From Pseudocitrobacter faecalis (GTDB lineage: Bacteria > Pseudomonadota > Gammaproteobacteria > Enterobacterales > Enterobacteriaceae): a stretch of 64,000 nucleotides of DNA. Below, in pieces: positions 50,404 through 59,801 of the stretch (position 1 is its first letter; the number at the start of each line of letters is the position of its first letter). Under the pieces are notes generated by a model. It was not told the DNA's origin. It searched no databases and was given only the letters and a program-made list of their open reading frames with translations. The translations under genes were made by a program, and so were the position numbers. The stretch spans positions 124,001 to 188,000 of the forward strand of contig QNRL01000005.1 in NCBI GenBank assembly GCA_003315335.1, in the 5' to 3' direction.

Positions 50404-51005
50404 TTTATAACGTCCTTACTCCAACTTTTATTTTTTTTGCAGGTGATTCGTTTAAAGATTGAGAAGGCAAGTATATCGCGAAGTCCTAAATGATTTTTCC
50501 TAAAAGCGCAAGATTACTTGCACAAATATCACACGTAAATAACTGCTCGTCGTATTGCCGTAATTTGTAACATTTCAAGTTATAGAGGATGTATGTTGCT
50601 ATTTGGTTAATGTAATTTTTCTAACAGGTATAATTTTGATTTCAAAATTCATACTAAAATGGATGGGATAATGTCATATGAAGTGATTGTCATTAAAAAC
50701 ACCTTAATAATTCAAAGAAGTCACTTCGGCTAAAAATGCTTTTCGTAGTGTTATATTCTTTATTTTTCATAAAAAACAAAATATAAACCTATAATGTCGT
50801 GAATAAAAGGAGTTTTTTATAAGCATAATATTTTAAATTCTTTTAATTTTTTCTTAAATTTTTCTGTGTTCACATAATGCCTATCCACTCCGAGTGATTA
50901 AGCAATCATCCGTACGTTGGAAAAACGATAATTGCATCTGATAAGGCACGTGTAGGGATGTGCTGTATTAGGTGAATCTCAAACAAATGAATGGCAGGAA
51001 TAAGT
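50404..51005. promoter_or_regulatory. 600-bp regulatory region of the fimbrial operon
   Basis: Very AT-rich, with no gene. An 18-bp palindrome AATTTTGATTTCAAAATT at 50632-50649 resembles FNR/CRP-type half-sites (TTTGA/TCAAA) and could be the operator for the divergent Crp/Fnr regulator. The long leader before the subunit start (51006) and AT-richness also suggest H-NS silencing. I see no invertible-element repeats. Confidence 0.5.
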
Positions 51006-51569
51006 ATGTTCAAGAAAAGTCTGGTGGCAGCCTCTATTATGGTTTTATCCGGTAGCGTATTTGCTGCAACTGATGAAGGTGTTGCAGGTGGTACTATTAC
51101 TTTTAACGGTACCGTTACTGATACGACATGTAACGTCACTACCAATAATGGTTCTGACTTTACCGTAAACCTTGCTCCGATTACTACTACCGATCTGGGT
51201 ACTGCTGTAGGTGTTGTAACTGCGGGTGCTAAAGAATTCACGATGGCGGTTTCTGGTTGTACGGGTTATGCAGCAGACACGGATACTTTGAAAGTTAGTT
51301 TCACCAGCAGCAATGTTTCTGATGATGAAAAATATCTGACCAACTATAGCGGTACTGCTGAAGGCGTGGGTATTGCATTAACAAGAGATGGTTCTACTCA
51401 GGTTAATTTTAACGAGGCACTGGATACCGGCTTAACCGCGGCGGATGTTTCCGGTAGCACCAGCACTTCTGATATCACTTATTACGCTAACTACTATAAC
51501 TACGGCGGCGCTACAACCTCTACGGGTAGTGTTGTGACTGCTGCAACTTATACCTTTAGTTACGAGTAA
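51006..51569 (+). CDS. major fimbrial subunit (pilin)
   Basis: A 187-residue chaperone-usher pilin. Signal peptide MFKKSLVAASIMVLSGSVFA (cleaved after Ala20), pilin-domain start GGTITFNGTVTDTTCNV with the first of two disulphide cysteines (second in AVSGCTG), and the penultimate-tyrosine C-terminus TYTFSYE used in donor-strand exchange. AGGA precedes the ATG at 51006; the longer frame from 50991 lacks a signal-peptide start. First gene of the cluster, separated from the chaperone by a hairpin terminator that should make it the most abundant product. Confidence 0.93.
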   Translation: MFKKSLVAASIMVLSGSVFAATDEGVAGGTITFNGTVTDTTCNVTTNNGSDFTVNLAPITTTDLGTAVGVVTAGAKEFTMAVSGCTGYAADTDTLKVSFTSSNVSDDEKYLTNYSGTAEGVGIALTRDGSTQVNFNEALDTGLTAADVSGSTSTSDITYYANYYNYGGATTSTGSVVTAATYTFSYE

Positions 51570-51580
51570 GAATTAGCAAC

Positions 51581-51608
51581 CGGGGCTGTTGCAGCCCCGT
51601 TTTTTTTG
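51581..51608 (+). terminator. attenuating terminator between pilin and chaperone genes
   Basis: CGGGGCTG (51581-51588) and CAGCCCCG (51592-51599), a 3-nt loop and nine T's form a textbook Rho-independent terminator. Lying between subunit and chaperone genes it likely reduces expression of assembly genes relative to pilin. Confidence 0.88.
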
Positions 51609-51621
51609 CAAGAAAGGCATC

Positions 51622-52338
51622 ATGAAAAAGTTAATGTTTTTATTATCCGCACTGGCTGTGTCCTTTGTGGGTAATGCAAGCGTCGTTATTAATGCGACGC
51701 GCGTGATTTATCCGGCACAATCGAAATATGTCAATGTGCAGCTTGTTAACCGCAGTAAAACTACGCATCTGGTTCAGTCGTGGATCGATACCGGAAACCC
51801 GTCGGCGGCGCCAGAAACGATTAAAACGCCTTTTAGCCTGACACCACCGGTAGTCAAAATGGCGGCGAATGAGGGGCAAGCCCTGAAGCTTTCGGTTATC
51901 AATAGCAGCGCGCTGCCAAACGATAAAGAGAGCGTGTACTGGCTCAATGTTCTGGATGTTCCACCGGTGCCGGAAGGCGCGAAAGAGGGTGAGAACTATC
52001 TGCAGGTAGCATTACGCAGTCGCATCAAATTGCTGTATCGCCCAGAGGGATTATCTGAACCGAGTAACGATACGCTGAAAAAAGTCAGCGTGAGCCAACA
52101 ATCCGGCAGTACCTGCCTGAAAAATGATTCACCTTACTACATTACGATTACGGAAATAATTAACTGGCACGGTGGCGATCTTAAGAAAAAGACTACTGAG
52201 AAGAATTTGCTAAGCAATGCGGCCTTTATTGCACCTTTCAGTTGCACCCAGGTTGCCGGCAATATTAAGCCCGCGGGAAGCTACCGCGCGGCATGGATTG
52301 ATGATTACGGTTCAAAGCGTTATGTCGTGATGAATTGA
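51622..52338 (+). CDS. periplasmic fimbrial chaperone
   Basis: A 238-residue PapD-like chaperone. Signal peptide (MKKLMFLLSALAVSFVGNA), G1/F1 strand region (YPAQSKYVNVQLVNRS), conserved KESVYWLNVLDVPP and the Arg/Lys of the cleft (R in ATRVIYPA, K in SRIKLLYRPEGL). Length and pattern match YehC-type chaperones. The ATG at 51622 lies 14 bp past the terminator's T-run. Folds subunits and delivers them to the usher. Confidence 0.92.
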   Translation: MKKLMFLLSALAVSFVGNASVVINATRVIYPAQSKYVNVQLVNRSKTTHLVQSWIDTGNPSAAPETIKTPFSLTPPVVKMAANEGQALKLSVINSSALPNDKESVYWLNVLDVPPVPEGAKEGENYLQVALRSRIKLLYRPEGLSEPSNDTLKKVSVSQQSGSTCLKNDSPYYITITEIINWHGGDLKKKTTEKNLLSNAAFIAPFSCTQVAGNIKPAGSYRAAWIDDYGSKRYVVMN

Positions 52339-52369
52339 ACCCTTTACCAGATTTCCTGGGTCATAGAGC

Positions 52370-54865
52370 ATGAAATGTAAAAAAATTCTCCGTCGAGGAT
52401 TATTAGTTAATTCCATATGGGCAGCACTGTACGTAGGCTGCACTTTTGCTGAAGATTTTAACAATAGTTTATTGGTCGGTAATTCAGCAAATATGGACTG
52501 GAACAATAAAGCTGTTATTATGACACCAGGAGAATATGATTTTGATGTCTATATCAATGATGACTGGAAAGGGAAGTTTGCATTTCTTGTCGAAAATGAC
52601 AACGAAGGTACGCTGAAGATCAAAACTTCTGATGCACGAATGTTAGATATCCTTGATCTAGCGTCGGTTTTGACAAGTGAACAGGGTACGTACATCAATA
52701 TAGATAAATTACTGCACGGCGGATCTCATTCACTCAAGCCGGGTGAAATGCGCGTTAATCTTGAAGTGCCGCAGGCCTATGTGACGCGCACCGAAAGAAA
52801 CTGGGTATCACCGGAAAAATGGGATACCGGCATCAATGGTGTTTATACCAATTACAACCTGAGTTATTACAATTTCCGCGGTAAAACGACGGGTTACACC
52901 GATTCGGATAACGTCTATTTGTCGCTGAATAGCGGGCTGAATCTTTTGGGCTGGCATTTTATTGATAACTCCAGCTACAGTCGCTCAAGTTCGGGAGAAG
53001 CAGGTAAATGGCGTAATTCAACGCGCTATATTGAGCGACCTTTTGCCGCTATTAGCGCTATTGTGCGATTTGGCGATGCCTATACGTCTTCAGAATATTT
53101 TGACAGCGTTCGTTTTCGCGGTCTGACAGTAAATAAAAGCCAACAGATGTTGCCGGATAGTCAACGTGTATATATGCCGGTTGTGACAGGTGTCGCCAGC
53201 AATTCTGCTGTGGTCCGCGTGCTACAGGACGGAAACGTCATCTATCAGATTGCCGTGCCACCCGGCCCATTTGCTATTCGCGATCTAATGCCTACCGGTT
53301 CACGTAATGAACTGCATGTGGAGGTGAAAAATAGCGGTGGTCAGGTTGAAACGTTTATTGTGCCATTTTCATCAATGCCTGGCATGTTGCGCCCTGGCAC
53401 CAGCGACTATCGTTTTAGTATGGGTGAAGTGAACATGCGCGATTCGAATGATAATTCGAAATTTGTGCAATATAGCTATACCTATGGGGTGAACAATTAT
53501 ACGTCTGTTTTCGCAGGCTTAACGCTCAATAATGATTATAAATCGTGGTTAGCGGGGAGTACGGTTTCACTACCTTATGTTGGATCATTCTCAGGAACAA
53601 TGGAGCAAGCACGCTACCAACTGCCCGGTATGGATAACCAGAGTGGGGAGAAATACTCCGTTTCCTGGAGTAAGTACTTTGAGACCCGGACTAACGTTAC
53701 GCTAGCCTCATATTATTATCGTACCCAGGACTACGCTTCTTTTAGTGACTACATCGCGACAAAGGAAAATCTTGACCAATATGGCTACACCAGTACCACG
53801 CGTAACAGTAAACAGGCTTTTAGCGCCTCGGTCTCTCAAACGTTGCCGGGTGATTTTGGCAAGTTAACACTTACTGGTTACTGGCGTGATTACTGGAACA
53901 ACCAGCGCAGCAACCGTCAGTACAACCTGACGTACAGCAATAACTATAAAGACATTACTTATAGCCTCTCCTTACGCCGAACGGAGTACACCCAGAGCTA
54001 TTACGATACAGATTACGATGGCGATGAAGTAAGTCATCTGAGAAAGAACAAAAGCGCAGACGAGAGCATTTATTTCTCGCTGACCGTACCAATGAGTATC
54101 TTCGATACGCGCACAACAATTTCTTCGCGTACGACTGTTGAGAAAGGAAAATATGCTTCGTCTGACATCAGCCTGAGTGGTGAAATGAAAGATGTAAGCT
54201 ATAGCATGGTGTTAACCAACGACAACGATGCCAGATCTCGTTCAGCGGATATCTATGCTTCCTGGGATAATAGTTATAGTAGTCTGAGTGCTGGTATGAC
54301 CGAGGCGACGGACTACCGTCAACTTAGCCTGGGGGCTAGCGGTAATATTCTAGTGTGGCCATCAGGGATTCTTGCATCGGGTACCACGGGGCGTAACTTC
54401 GTTATTATCGATGCCCCGGGGCTCAGCAATGCGGTGGTCAACGGGAATACTGCAGTCAGAACCAATGCAAAAGGACAGGCATTATCAACCAGTGCGGTGG
54501 CATATCGTCAAAATCACTATCGTCTGGATCCCGATGGCACGCAGGATAGTAGTGTAGACTTATTAGGCAATATCGAATATATAGCGCCTTACGAGGGCAG
54601 TATTACGTATCTGAAGTATAAAACAGATACGCGTAAAACCTTTACCCTTAATATTATGCGACCGGGAAATGAAGCATTACCTTTTGGTGCAGCAGTGACG
54701 GATCAGGGCGGTAATTTGCTGGGATATGTTTCACAAGGCAGTCAGGTGTATCTGAAGGCGGATACATTGCCAGAAATACTGAAAGTGAATATTAGTAGTA
54801 AAAAGCATAAACAGTTCTGCACGGTGGAAGCTCCGTCGGAGACGCGCGTTAATCCGTGTCGATAA
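52370..54865 (+). CDS. fimbrial outer-membrane usher, YehB-like
   Basis: An 831-residue usher forming the outer-membrane assembly channel. Signal peptide (ending FAE), N-terminal domain, beta-barrel (GLNLLGWHFIDNSSYSRS, FGDAYTSSEYFDSVRFRG, PPGPFAIRDL plug-region flank) and C-terminal domains with a Cys pair (FCTVEAP, NPCR). Segments are strongly similar to E. coli YehB, which puts the system in the beta class. The N-terminal cysteine pair I recall from YehB is not seen here. Confidence 0.93.
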   Translation: MKCKKILRRGLLVNSIWAALYVGCTFAEDFNNSLLVGNSANMDWNNKAVIMTPGEYDFDVYINDDWKGKFAFLVENDNEGTLKIKTSDARMLDILDLASVLTSEQGTYINIDKLLHGGSHSLKPGEMRVNLEVPQAYVTRTERNWVSPEKWDTGINGVYTNYNLSYYNFRGKTTGYTDSDNVYLSLNSGLNLLGWHFIDNSSYSRSSSGEAGKWRNSTRYIERPFAAISAIVRFGDAYTSSEYFDSVRFRGLTVNKSQQMLPDSQRVYMPVVTGVASNSAVVRVLQDGNVIYQIAVPPGPFAIRDLMPTGSRNELHVEVKNSGGQVETFIVPFSSMPGMLRPGTSDYRFSMGEVNMRDSNDNSKFVQYSYTYGVNNYTSVFAGLTLNNDYKSWLAGSTVSLPYVGSFSGTMEQARYQLPGMDNQSGEKYSVSWSKYFETRTNVTLASYYYRTQDYASFSDYIATKENLDQYGYTSTTRNSKQAFSASVSQTLPGDFGKLTLTGYWRDYWNNQRSNRQYNLTYSNNYKDITYSLSLRRTEYTQSYYDTDYDGDEVSHLRKNKSADESIYFSLTVPMSIFDTRTTISSRTTVEKGKYASSDISLSGEMKDVSYSMVLTNDNDARSRSADIYASWDNSYSSLSAGMTEATDYRQLSLGASGNILVWPSGILASGTTGRNFVIIDAPGLSNAVVNGNTAVRTNAKGQALSTSAVAYRQNHYRLDPDGTQDSSVDLLGNIEYIAPYEGSITYLKYKTDTRKTFTLNIMRPGNEALPFGAAVTDQGGNLLGYVSQGSQVYLKADTLPEILKVNISSKKHKQFCTVEAPSETRVNPCR

Positions 54866-54912
54866 TCACCATCGCGTGATATTGTTAAGCAATGAGTTAA
54901 GTTAGCGGAAAT

Positions 54913-55551
54913 ATGTCACAGAGATACTTTATTGATTCAGATAATGCCTTTCTTTCGCTGGCTATTCAGAGCATCCTTGATGAACTGGAGCCTGAAAGTG
55001 TGGCTGGGCAGAAACACGGAGAGCAGATATTAGTGCTCTCAGAGAAAAAACGCATTCAGGATATCCTCGCAGGCAGGGAACGCCGTCTTGAGGATTATGA
55101 ATTAATTATTTGCTCTGAACCTTATTATTCACTTTGTAGACAGTATTTTGGGAAAGTGACTAAGAAAATAATAAGTTTAGATAACGGTATTCAGTCGCTA
55201 AAAAACGCTATCCTTGATTATTATAAAGATCGTGAACAAACATTGTCTTTATATGATATGAGTCACTTGCTGACATTAACACAAGATGAGCGTAGGACGA
55301 TTGCTGATTATATCTCGCAACATGACTATCGGCAAATGGCAAGAAATCACGTCAGTGATGTGAAAACAATTTCGCGTTATAAGCGGGCTGCAATGTCAAA
55401 GTTGGGCTATCGTAGTAATATGGAGTTGTGGTTAGCCTTAAACTTTTTGTTCTATCTGGGGGTTATAACTCTTATTAATACGGAAAGGAAGGGCCGGGAA
55501 TTGTCATTGCCTTATCATCGCCAGATACAAAACAAGGCCTGTTGCTTTTAA
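54913..55551 (+). CDS. LuxR-type regulator of the fimbrial cluster
   Basis: A 212-residue protein with a degenerate N-terminal receiver-like region (residues 1-110) and a C-terminal LuxR/GerE-like HTH (LTQDERRTIADYISQHDYRQ ... TISRYKRAAMSKLGYRSNMEL). It resembles fimbrial regulators of the FimW/MrkI type. Encoded right behind the usher, followed after 25 bp by an HD-GYP gene. No phospho-acceptor Asp with clear context is visible, so phosphorylation is doubtful. Confidence 0.72.
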   Translation: MSQRYFIDSDNAFLSLAIQSILDELEPESVAGQKHGEQILVLSEKKRIQDILAGRERRLEDYELIICSEPYYSLCRQYFGKVTKKIISLDNGIQSLKNAILDYYKDREQTLSLYDMSHLLTLTQDERRTIADYISQHDYRQMARNHVSDVKTISRYKRAAMSKLGYRSNMELWLALNFLFYLGVITLINTERKGRELSLPYHRQIQNKACCF

Positions 55552-55576
55552 TACTACTTTTTAATAGAACTGTTTA

Positions 55577-56749
55577 ATGAAAACTTCTGTACAAGATTGT
55601 TTGAATCTTATCAATGTGGTTATCGAGCCGCTTTTTAGCGATCTGGCTTTACATTTACGTCAGAGTTCATTCATTGCATTTTATATTGCACGTAACCTGA
55701 AGCTATCTGAGAATCAGGTAAAGGATGTTTTTATTTCAGCAAGTATGCACGACCTTGGTCTTTTACTGAAGAATACACATCAAGATCGCTTAATTGCTGC
55801 TGATGTTCTTGATGGCCATTATCTTAATGGATTAGAAGTACAGCAAGAAATTGCGATGTTGAATCGTATCAGTAATACCCTATACGTTCAAAAAAATGAT
55901 TGCACACTTGTCAGTGATATCGTTTATTTTTCTGATATCTTTGAGCTCTATCTTCGAGACCAGGATAAAGACTATATTTCCTATTCAGAGATGTTGGTTG
56001 ATGATTTTTTTGCAGTGCATTCAGAATTCCGCCAGGAAATTGTGGATGCGATGAAACGTCTCGCCCAGGATGATGTTTTCTGGCTGCGGCTTGAATCAAG
56101 TAATATGCATAAGGTTTTACAGCGGATCAGTCCTTTGCGAGACTCTTATGTTACGCTGGAAGATCTTAAAGATATCTGTTTGATTCTGGCGCGTATTGTG
56201 GATATTCACAGTAGTTTTACCGTGACGCATAGCACCAGCGTCAGTCGTGTTGCAGAAAAAATTGCCGGTCTGATGTCTTTCTCGGAAGAGCAGCAACAAA
56301 AGATTGGCATAGCCGGCTATTTGCATGATATTGGCAAGGTTTATATTCCTTCTGAAGTGCTGAATAAAGAAGGACAACTGACGCGTAAAGAGCGCGGCTT
56401 GATGAAAAAACACAGTTATAAAACGCTGGAAATGTTAAGTCATATCAAATCGTTGGGAGAGATTACTCCGTGGGCGGCAAATCATCATGAAAGGCTGGAT
56501 GGTTCAGGATATCCGTTCGGGATTCATGGCGATGAGTTGGATGCCGAGTCGCGTATAATCGCGGTGGCAGATGTGTTTACTGCCTTAACGGAAGATCGCC
56601 CGTACCGTAAAGGAATGCCGTTGACGCAAGCGATGGATATTCTAGAGGTGGAGGCAGAACAGCTAAAACTGGACAAGTTGATTGTAAATATTGTCAAGCG
56701 TAACATTGAAATTATTTTTGACTGTGTCGGGCAGATAAAACCTAAATGA
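55577..56749 (+). CDS. HD-GYP c-di-GMP phosphodiesterase with degenerate second HD domain
   Basis: A 390-residue cytoplasmic protein. The C-terminal half has a complete HD-GYP domain: HSTSVSRVAEKI, LHDIGKVYIP, HHERLDGSGYP (the GYP motif) and IIAVADVFTAL. The N-terminal half has a degenerate HD (SMHDLGLLLKNTHQDRLIAADVLDGH in pieces HDLG and LLL). Such proteins hydrolyse c-di-GMP. Being inside a fimbrial operon it may locally lower c-di-GMP or sense it to tune fimbriation. Confidence 0.9.
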   Translation: MKTSVQDCLNLINVVIEPLFSDLALHLRQSSFIAFYIARNLKLSENQVKDVFISASMHDLGLLLKNTHQDRLIAADVLDGHYLNGLEVQQEIAMLNRISNTLYVQKNDCTLVSDIVYFSDIFELYLRDQDKDYISYSEMLVDDFFAVHSEFRQEIVDAMKRLAQDDVFWLRLESSNMHKVLQRISPLRDSYVTLEDLKDICLILARIVDIHSSFTVTHSTSVSRVAEKIAGLMSFSEEQQQKIGIAGYLHDIGKVYIPSEVLNKEGQLTRKERGLMKKHSYKTLEMLSHIKSLGEITPWAANHHERLDGSGYPFGIHGDELDAESRIIAVADVFTALTEDRPYRKGMPLTQAMDILEVEAEQLKLDKLIVNIVKRNIEIIFDCVGQIKPK

Positions 56750-56802
56750 TTTACTATGTTATTTATGACAATTTTATTTATTTACGTGCGTAATTTGACA
56801 CT

Positions 56803-57648
56803 ATGAAATATCGTATCGCTGAAAAAATCATATTTGATACCGAATCTGACTGGATTGTGTGCAGAGACGGCGATACCGTGTTGATAGAGAAAAAACTTAC
56901 CAAAACCGCTGCTCAGATCCTTTCTATCTTGCTGGCCAATCATGGCGAGCTGGTCGAGCGAGATTATCTCTTAAGTGAGGTATGGGAGACGCGGGGTCAT
57001 CATGGTTCTAACTCATCACTTAATCAGTACATCAGTATTTTAAGAAAGGCATTATTTGAGCTCGGTGTTCCTAAAGAGTGCATCGTCTCTGAACCTAAAA
57101 AAGGGTTTATATTCTCCAGGGCCGTTACTGTTGGTGAGGTTTTTTCACAAGAACAAAATGTATGTGATGTCGAGGGGCAAAGTGAAATATTGCCTCCTTC
57201 GCTGATTCCAGACTCAATAGAAGGCGTATTATCATCGAGAAATAAGTTGCGATATTACCGTTGCAATATGATAAATATTGTACTATGGATGTTGCTAATT
57301 ATCACTGTAATAGCATGTTTATTTGAATTCCATAAATTATTGGCTGAGAAACGAATGCCTGAATCAGTACAGTTATTTTCAATAAATAAATGCAGGGTCT
57401 ACTCAGATAGTGGAAAATATATATCCTATCAACCCGTGATGAAAAAGATAATTTACGATATTCATTCAGATATTGATAAACAATGCGCGTCAGACAATAT
57501 AATTATATTTGTTAAAGTTCAGCCAAGTATTTTCTTTGGACATGCGGGGCGAGTGTTCGTCGCGCTGTGCGCAGGGAGATCGGACGGCGATGAGTTAACA
57601 TATTGTGAAAATAACTACCGATATAATTATTATCAACGGCAGGAGTGA
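56803..57648 (+). CDS. ToxR/CadC-like membrane-bound transcriptional regulator
   Basis: A 281-residue protein with an N-terminal OmpR-type winged helix (LTKTAAQILSILLANHGELV ... SSLNQYISILRKALFELGVP), one transmembrane helix (residues ~157-177, NIVLWMLLIITVIACLFEF) and a C-terminal periplasmic domain with two Cys (INKCRVYSD, DKQCASD). This layout matches ToxR-like regulators that respond to periplasmic cues. Partnered with the overlapping FidL-like gene. Confidence 0.85.
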   Translation: MKYRIAEKIIFDTESDWIVCRDGDTVLIEKKLTKTAAQILSILLANHGELVERDYLLSEVWETRGHHGSNSSLNQYISILRKALFELGVPKECIVSEPKKGFIFSRAVTVGEVFSQEQNVCDVEGQSEILPPSLIPDSIEGVLSSRNKLRYYRCNMINIVLWMLLIITVIACLFEFHKLLAEKRMPESVQLFSINKCRVYSDSGKYISYQPVMKKIIYDIHSDIDKQCASDNIIIFVKVQPSIFFGHAGRVFVALCAGRSDGDELTYCENNYRYNYYQRQE

Positions 57649-57650
57649 TA

Positions 57651-58130
57651 ATGACTATGCGCTTGATATCCATTCTATTGCTGGCAATAAGTATAGTTGT
57701 GTTGGCTGTTTTAATGGTAATGCGTTTGCCCGGCTCGGACTATTTTAGTGCAACTTGTCGGGCTTTTATGGATTATCACGGTGTTGCTGGTAATGATGGG
57801 TTTAACTTTAAGGGCGATATCTCTTTTTTCTTTAATGATAATAAAACAGGGAGGTACTATATATCGGGGAGTATGAATGATAATGATGGCGAGTATTCCA
57901 TCTCTCGTCTTGTTACTTTTAAATATCAATACAAAGGAGGCGAAGAGTATATCTTTTCACCTGTCTCAGTTGAGAAATCTGTCCATGATGATATTTCTGA
58001 TAAAATCTATGACAGATTAAAGAGAATGTTGCCGCTAACGCAAAATGTCTCAATTAATATGAGTAGAAATGAAAACTATCTCTTGTTTAGTAATGCGGTG
58101 AGCCCGCTTTTTATCTGTGTAAGCCTGTAG
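57651..58130 (+). CDS. FidL-like membrane protein
   Basis: A 159-residue protein: N-terminal membrane anchor (MTMRLISILLLAISIVVLA) and a periplasmic domain with SATCRAFMDYHG, FNFKGDISFFFNDNKTGRY and YSISRLVTFKYQYKGG, fitting the FidL-like family that accompanies ToxR-like fimbrial regulators. AGGAG lies 5 nt before the ATG at 57651, overlapping the end of the regulator gene. It probably stabilises or modulates the regulator, as ToxS does for ToxR (inference). Confidence 0.75.
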   Translation: MTMRLISILLLAISIVVLAVLMVMRLPGSDYFSATCRAFMDYHGVAGNDGFNFKGDISFFFNDNKTGRYYISGSMNDNDGEYSISRLVTFKYQYKGGEEYIFSPVSVEKSVHDDISDKIYDRLKRMLPLTQNVSINMSRNENYLLFSNAVSPLFICVSL

Positions 58131-58195
58131 GTATCTAAAGTCTACGGGTATTTTTAATATTATGAGGATAAGTTAATAACACTTATAGTTTTATT

Positions 58196-59314
58196 ATGCT
58201 TAAACATTTTTTGCGTTTTACGGCAGTATTCTTCTTCGTGAGTCTGCTTAGCTCCCAGCTTGCATCAGCATCCTGCGGTATCCTTTTAGGGAGTGTTAAA
58301 CACTCTGATAAGTCGATAAATCTTTCCACGGCCTTTACTGCCTCGACTGTCTATACCGTGAGTTACACCACTAGTTGGTCAGGTTCAATAACCTGTACAC
58401 TTGGGCTTGGTCTTGATTCTGTCTACTTTTTTTCTGCTTTTGGCAGTAAACCTGTTTATTTAAACTATACGAGTGTTGATGGTACGGAGGATTATTGGAT
58501 TAAAGTTACGGATGAAATAACCGGGACGACCAAAACTACCGTAAGTGGTATTGCCGGCATACACAGCCTGAGCAGTTATCAAACGCAATATACGTTAACT
58601 TTTGAATATTTGAGTGAGAAACCGGCCGGTGTTACTGATTATACGAAAACCAGTACATCTGGTTCAATTAATATTTTTCCGGCTATTGTCAGCGACAGCG
58701 CAGCAAGTACTACTTATTGCACCAGTGTCCTGTGGTGTCAAAGCCAAAGCTATGCGGATAATGTATGGGATTATATGATGAATGACACTACATCATGGTC
58801 TTCTTCTCGTTATCTGGGTTATGAAAAAATATCAATTAATTTTGAGCCCCAACAAACCACGTGTAACCTCACCCATGATTTGACCATTAAATTACCTCCA
58901 GCCACCCTGGATACGCTACAGAACAATGGCGAAGCGCCAGGAATCAATTTCCGTTTGCCTATTAGTTGTAAAGATGCGCTTGGCGATAACTTTTCAACTC
59001 GTGATATCAGTGGATGGTTATCCAGCTCCGATATCCTTAACGATGCGACGACAGGAACCGTGCTGGTTAATGAAGACTCCGAAGCTGGCGGTGTTGGGAT
59101 TTCTGTACGCTCATCCTCTGTTGGCAGCGATATTATCTTTTCCAGTGATAGTTCGAAACAAAGTGCTAGCGAAATCTTCAGCGTAAAGAAAGACGACTCC
59201 GTTGAATCTGCTTTTAATGTCAGTTTGTATGCGTATTATAAAGTCTATGATTCTACGCAACTTACAACAGGGCCCGTCGTGGCGACGGCCCAATTGATGT
59301 TAGGTTATGATTAA
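58196..59314 (+). CDS. fimbrial tip adhesin (copy 1)
   Basis: A 372-residue two-domain adhesin. Signal peptide ends ASA; residues ~25-215 form the receptor-binding domain (GILLGSVKHSDKSINLSTAF ... DNVWDYMM), then the pilin domain (EPQQTTCNLTHDLTIKLPPATLD) ends in VVATAQLMLGYD, the C-terminal strand pattern of fimbrial subunits. No good Shine-Dalgarno is seen at the ATG, which may lower expression. Paralogous along its whole length to the adhesin on the opposite strand at 59802-60977. Confidence 0.85.
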   Translation: MLKHFLRFTAVFFFVSLLSSQLASASCGILLGSVKHSDKSINLSTAFTASTVYTVSYTTSWSGSITCTLGLGLDSVYFFSAFGSKPVYLNYTSVDGTEDYWIKVTDEITGTTKTTVSGIAGIHSLSSYQTQYTLTFEYLSEKPAGVTDYTKTSTSGSINIFPAIVSDSAASTTYCTSVLWCQSQSYADNVWDYMMNDTTSWSSSRYLGYEKISINFEPQQTTCNLTHDLTIKLPPATLDTLQNNGEAPGINFRLPISCKDALGDNFSTRDISGWLSSSDILNDATTGTVLVNEDSEAGGVGISVRSSSVGSDIIFSSDSSKQSASEIFSVKKDDSVESAFNVSLYAYYKVYDSTQLTTGPVVATAQLMLGYD

Positions 59315-59526
59315 TACTCTCTTCGCTATTCTCTGAAGTGAAAGGAGCATGTTATCTGTATGTTGAATTTAGTTTAATATACAGATAATAAAATCTTTAC
59401 GGGTACTAATAAAAAGCGCTTTTGGAAACTTTGCAAATATATTTTATATTTTGTCAATGATTTTATTGCCTTTCCTGCTGTAATAATTATGATGCTCTTC
59501 GGTCAACAAAGTCCAGGAGTATCACA

Positions 59527-59793
59527 ATGATTAATAGAACACGACTGTTAAGTGCCATATTATTTTTTGTGAGTGCCATTTCTTCAGCGCATGAAATTAA
59601 ATTTTCAGGTAGTGTAGTCGATAACTCCATTTCTGCACGTAATGTCTGTTTGCACTATGCGGTTCATCAGGGGGCAGAGCGAACCTGTCGTAGTGAGTCT
59701 GGCACTGAAATTATCAGTACAATTAAAAATACTCTGGTGCAATATAAAGGGAAGATTGCGCATGCCAGAATTGTGACGATAAATTATAAGTAA
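59527..59793 (+). CDS. small secreted protein between the two adhesins, 88 aa
   Basis: An 88-residue protein with a signal peptide (MINRTRLLSAILFFVSAISSA) and a short mature part with two cysteines (NVCLHY, RTCRSE) that could be disulphide-bonded. The HEIKFSGSVVDNSI start recalls a pilin domain's first strand but is too short for a full pilin. AGGAG lies upstream of the ATG. Its stop is 8 bp from the stop of the second adhesin gene (convergent). Function unknown; a periplasmic regulator or truncated subunit are options. Confidence 0.65.
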   Translation: MINRTRLLSAILFFVSAISSAHEIKFSGSVVDNSISARNVCLHYAVHQGAERTCRSESGTEIISTIKNTLVQYKGKIAHARIVTINYK

Positions 59794-59801
59794 TACTGCT
59801 T

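Noticed and set aside
50404-51005. fimS-like invertible promoter
   Set aside because: I could not find matching inverted repeats of adequate length flanking the promoter, nor a local fim-type recombinase gene.
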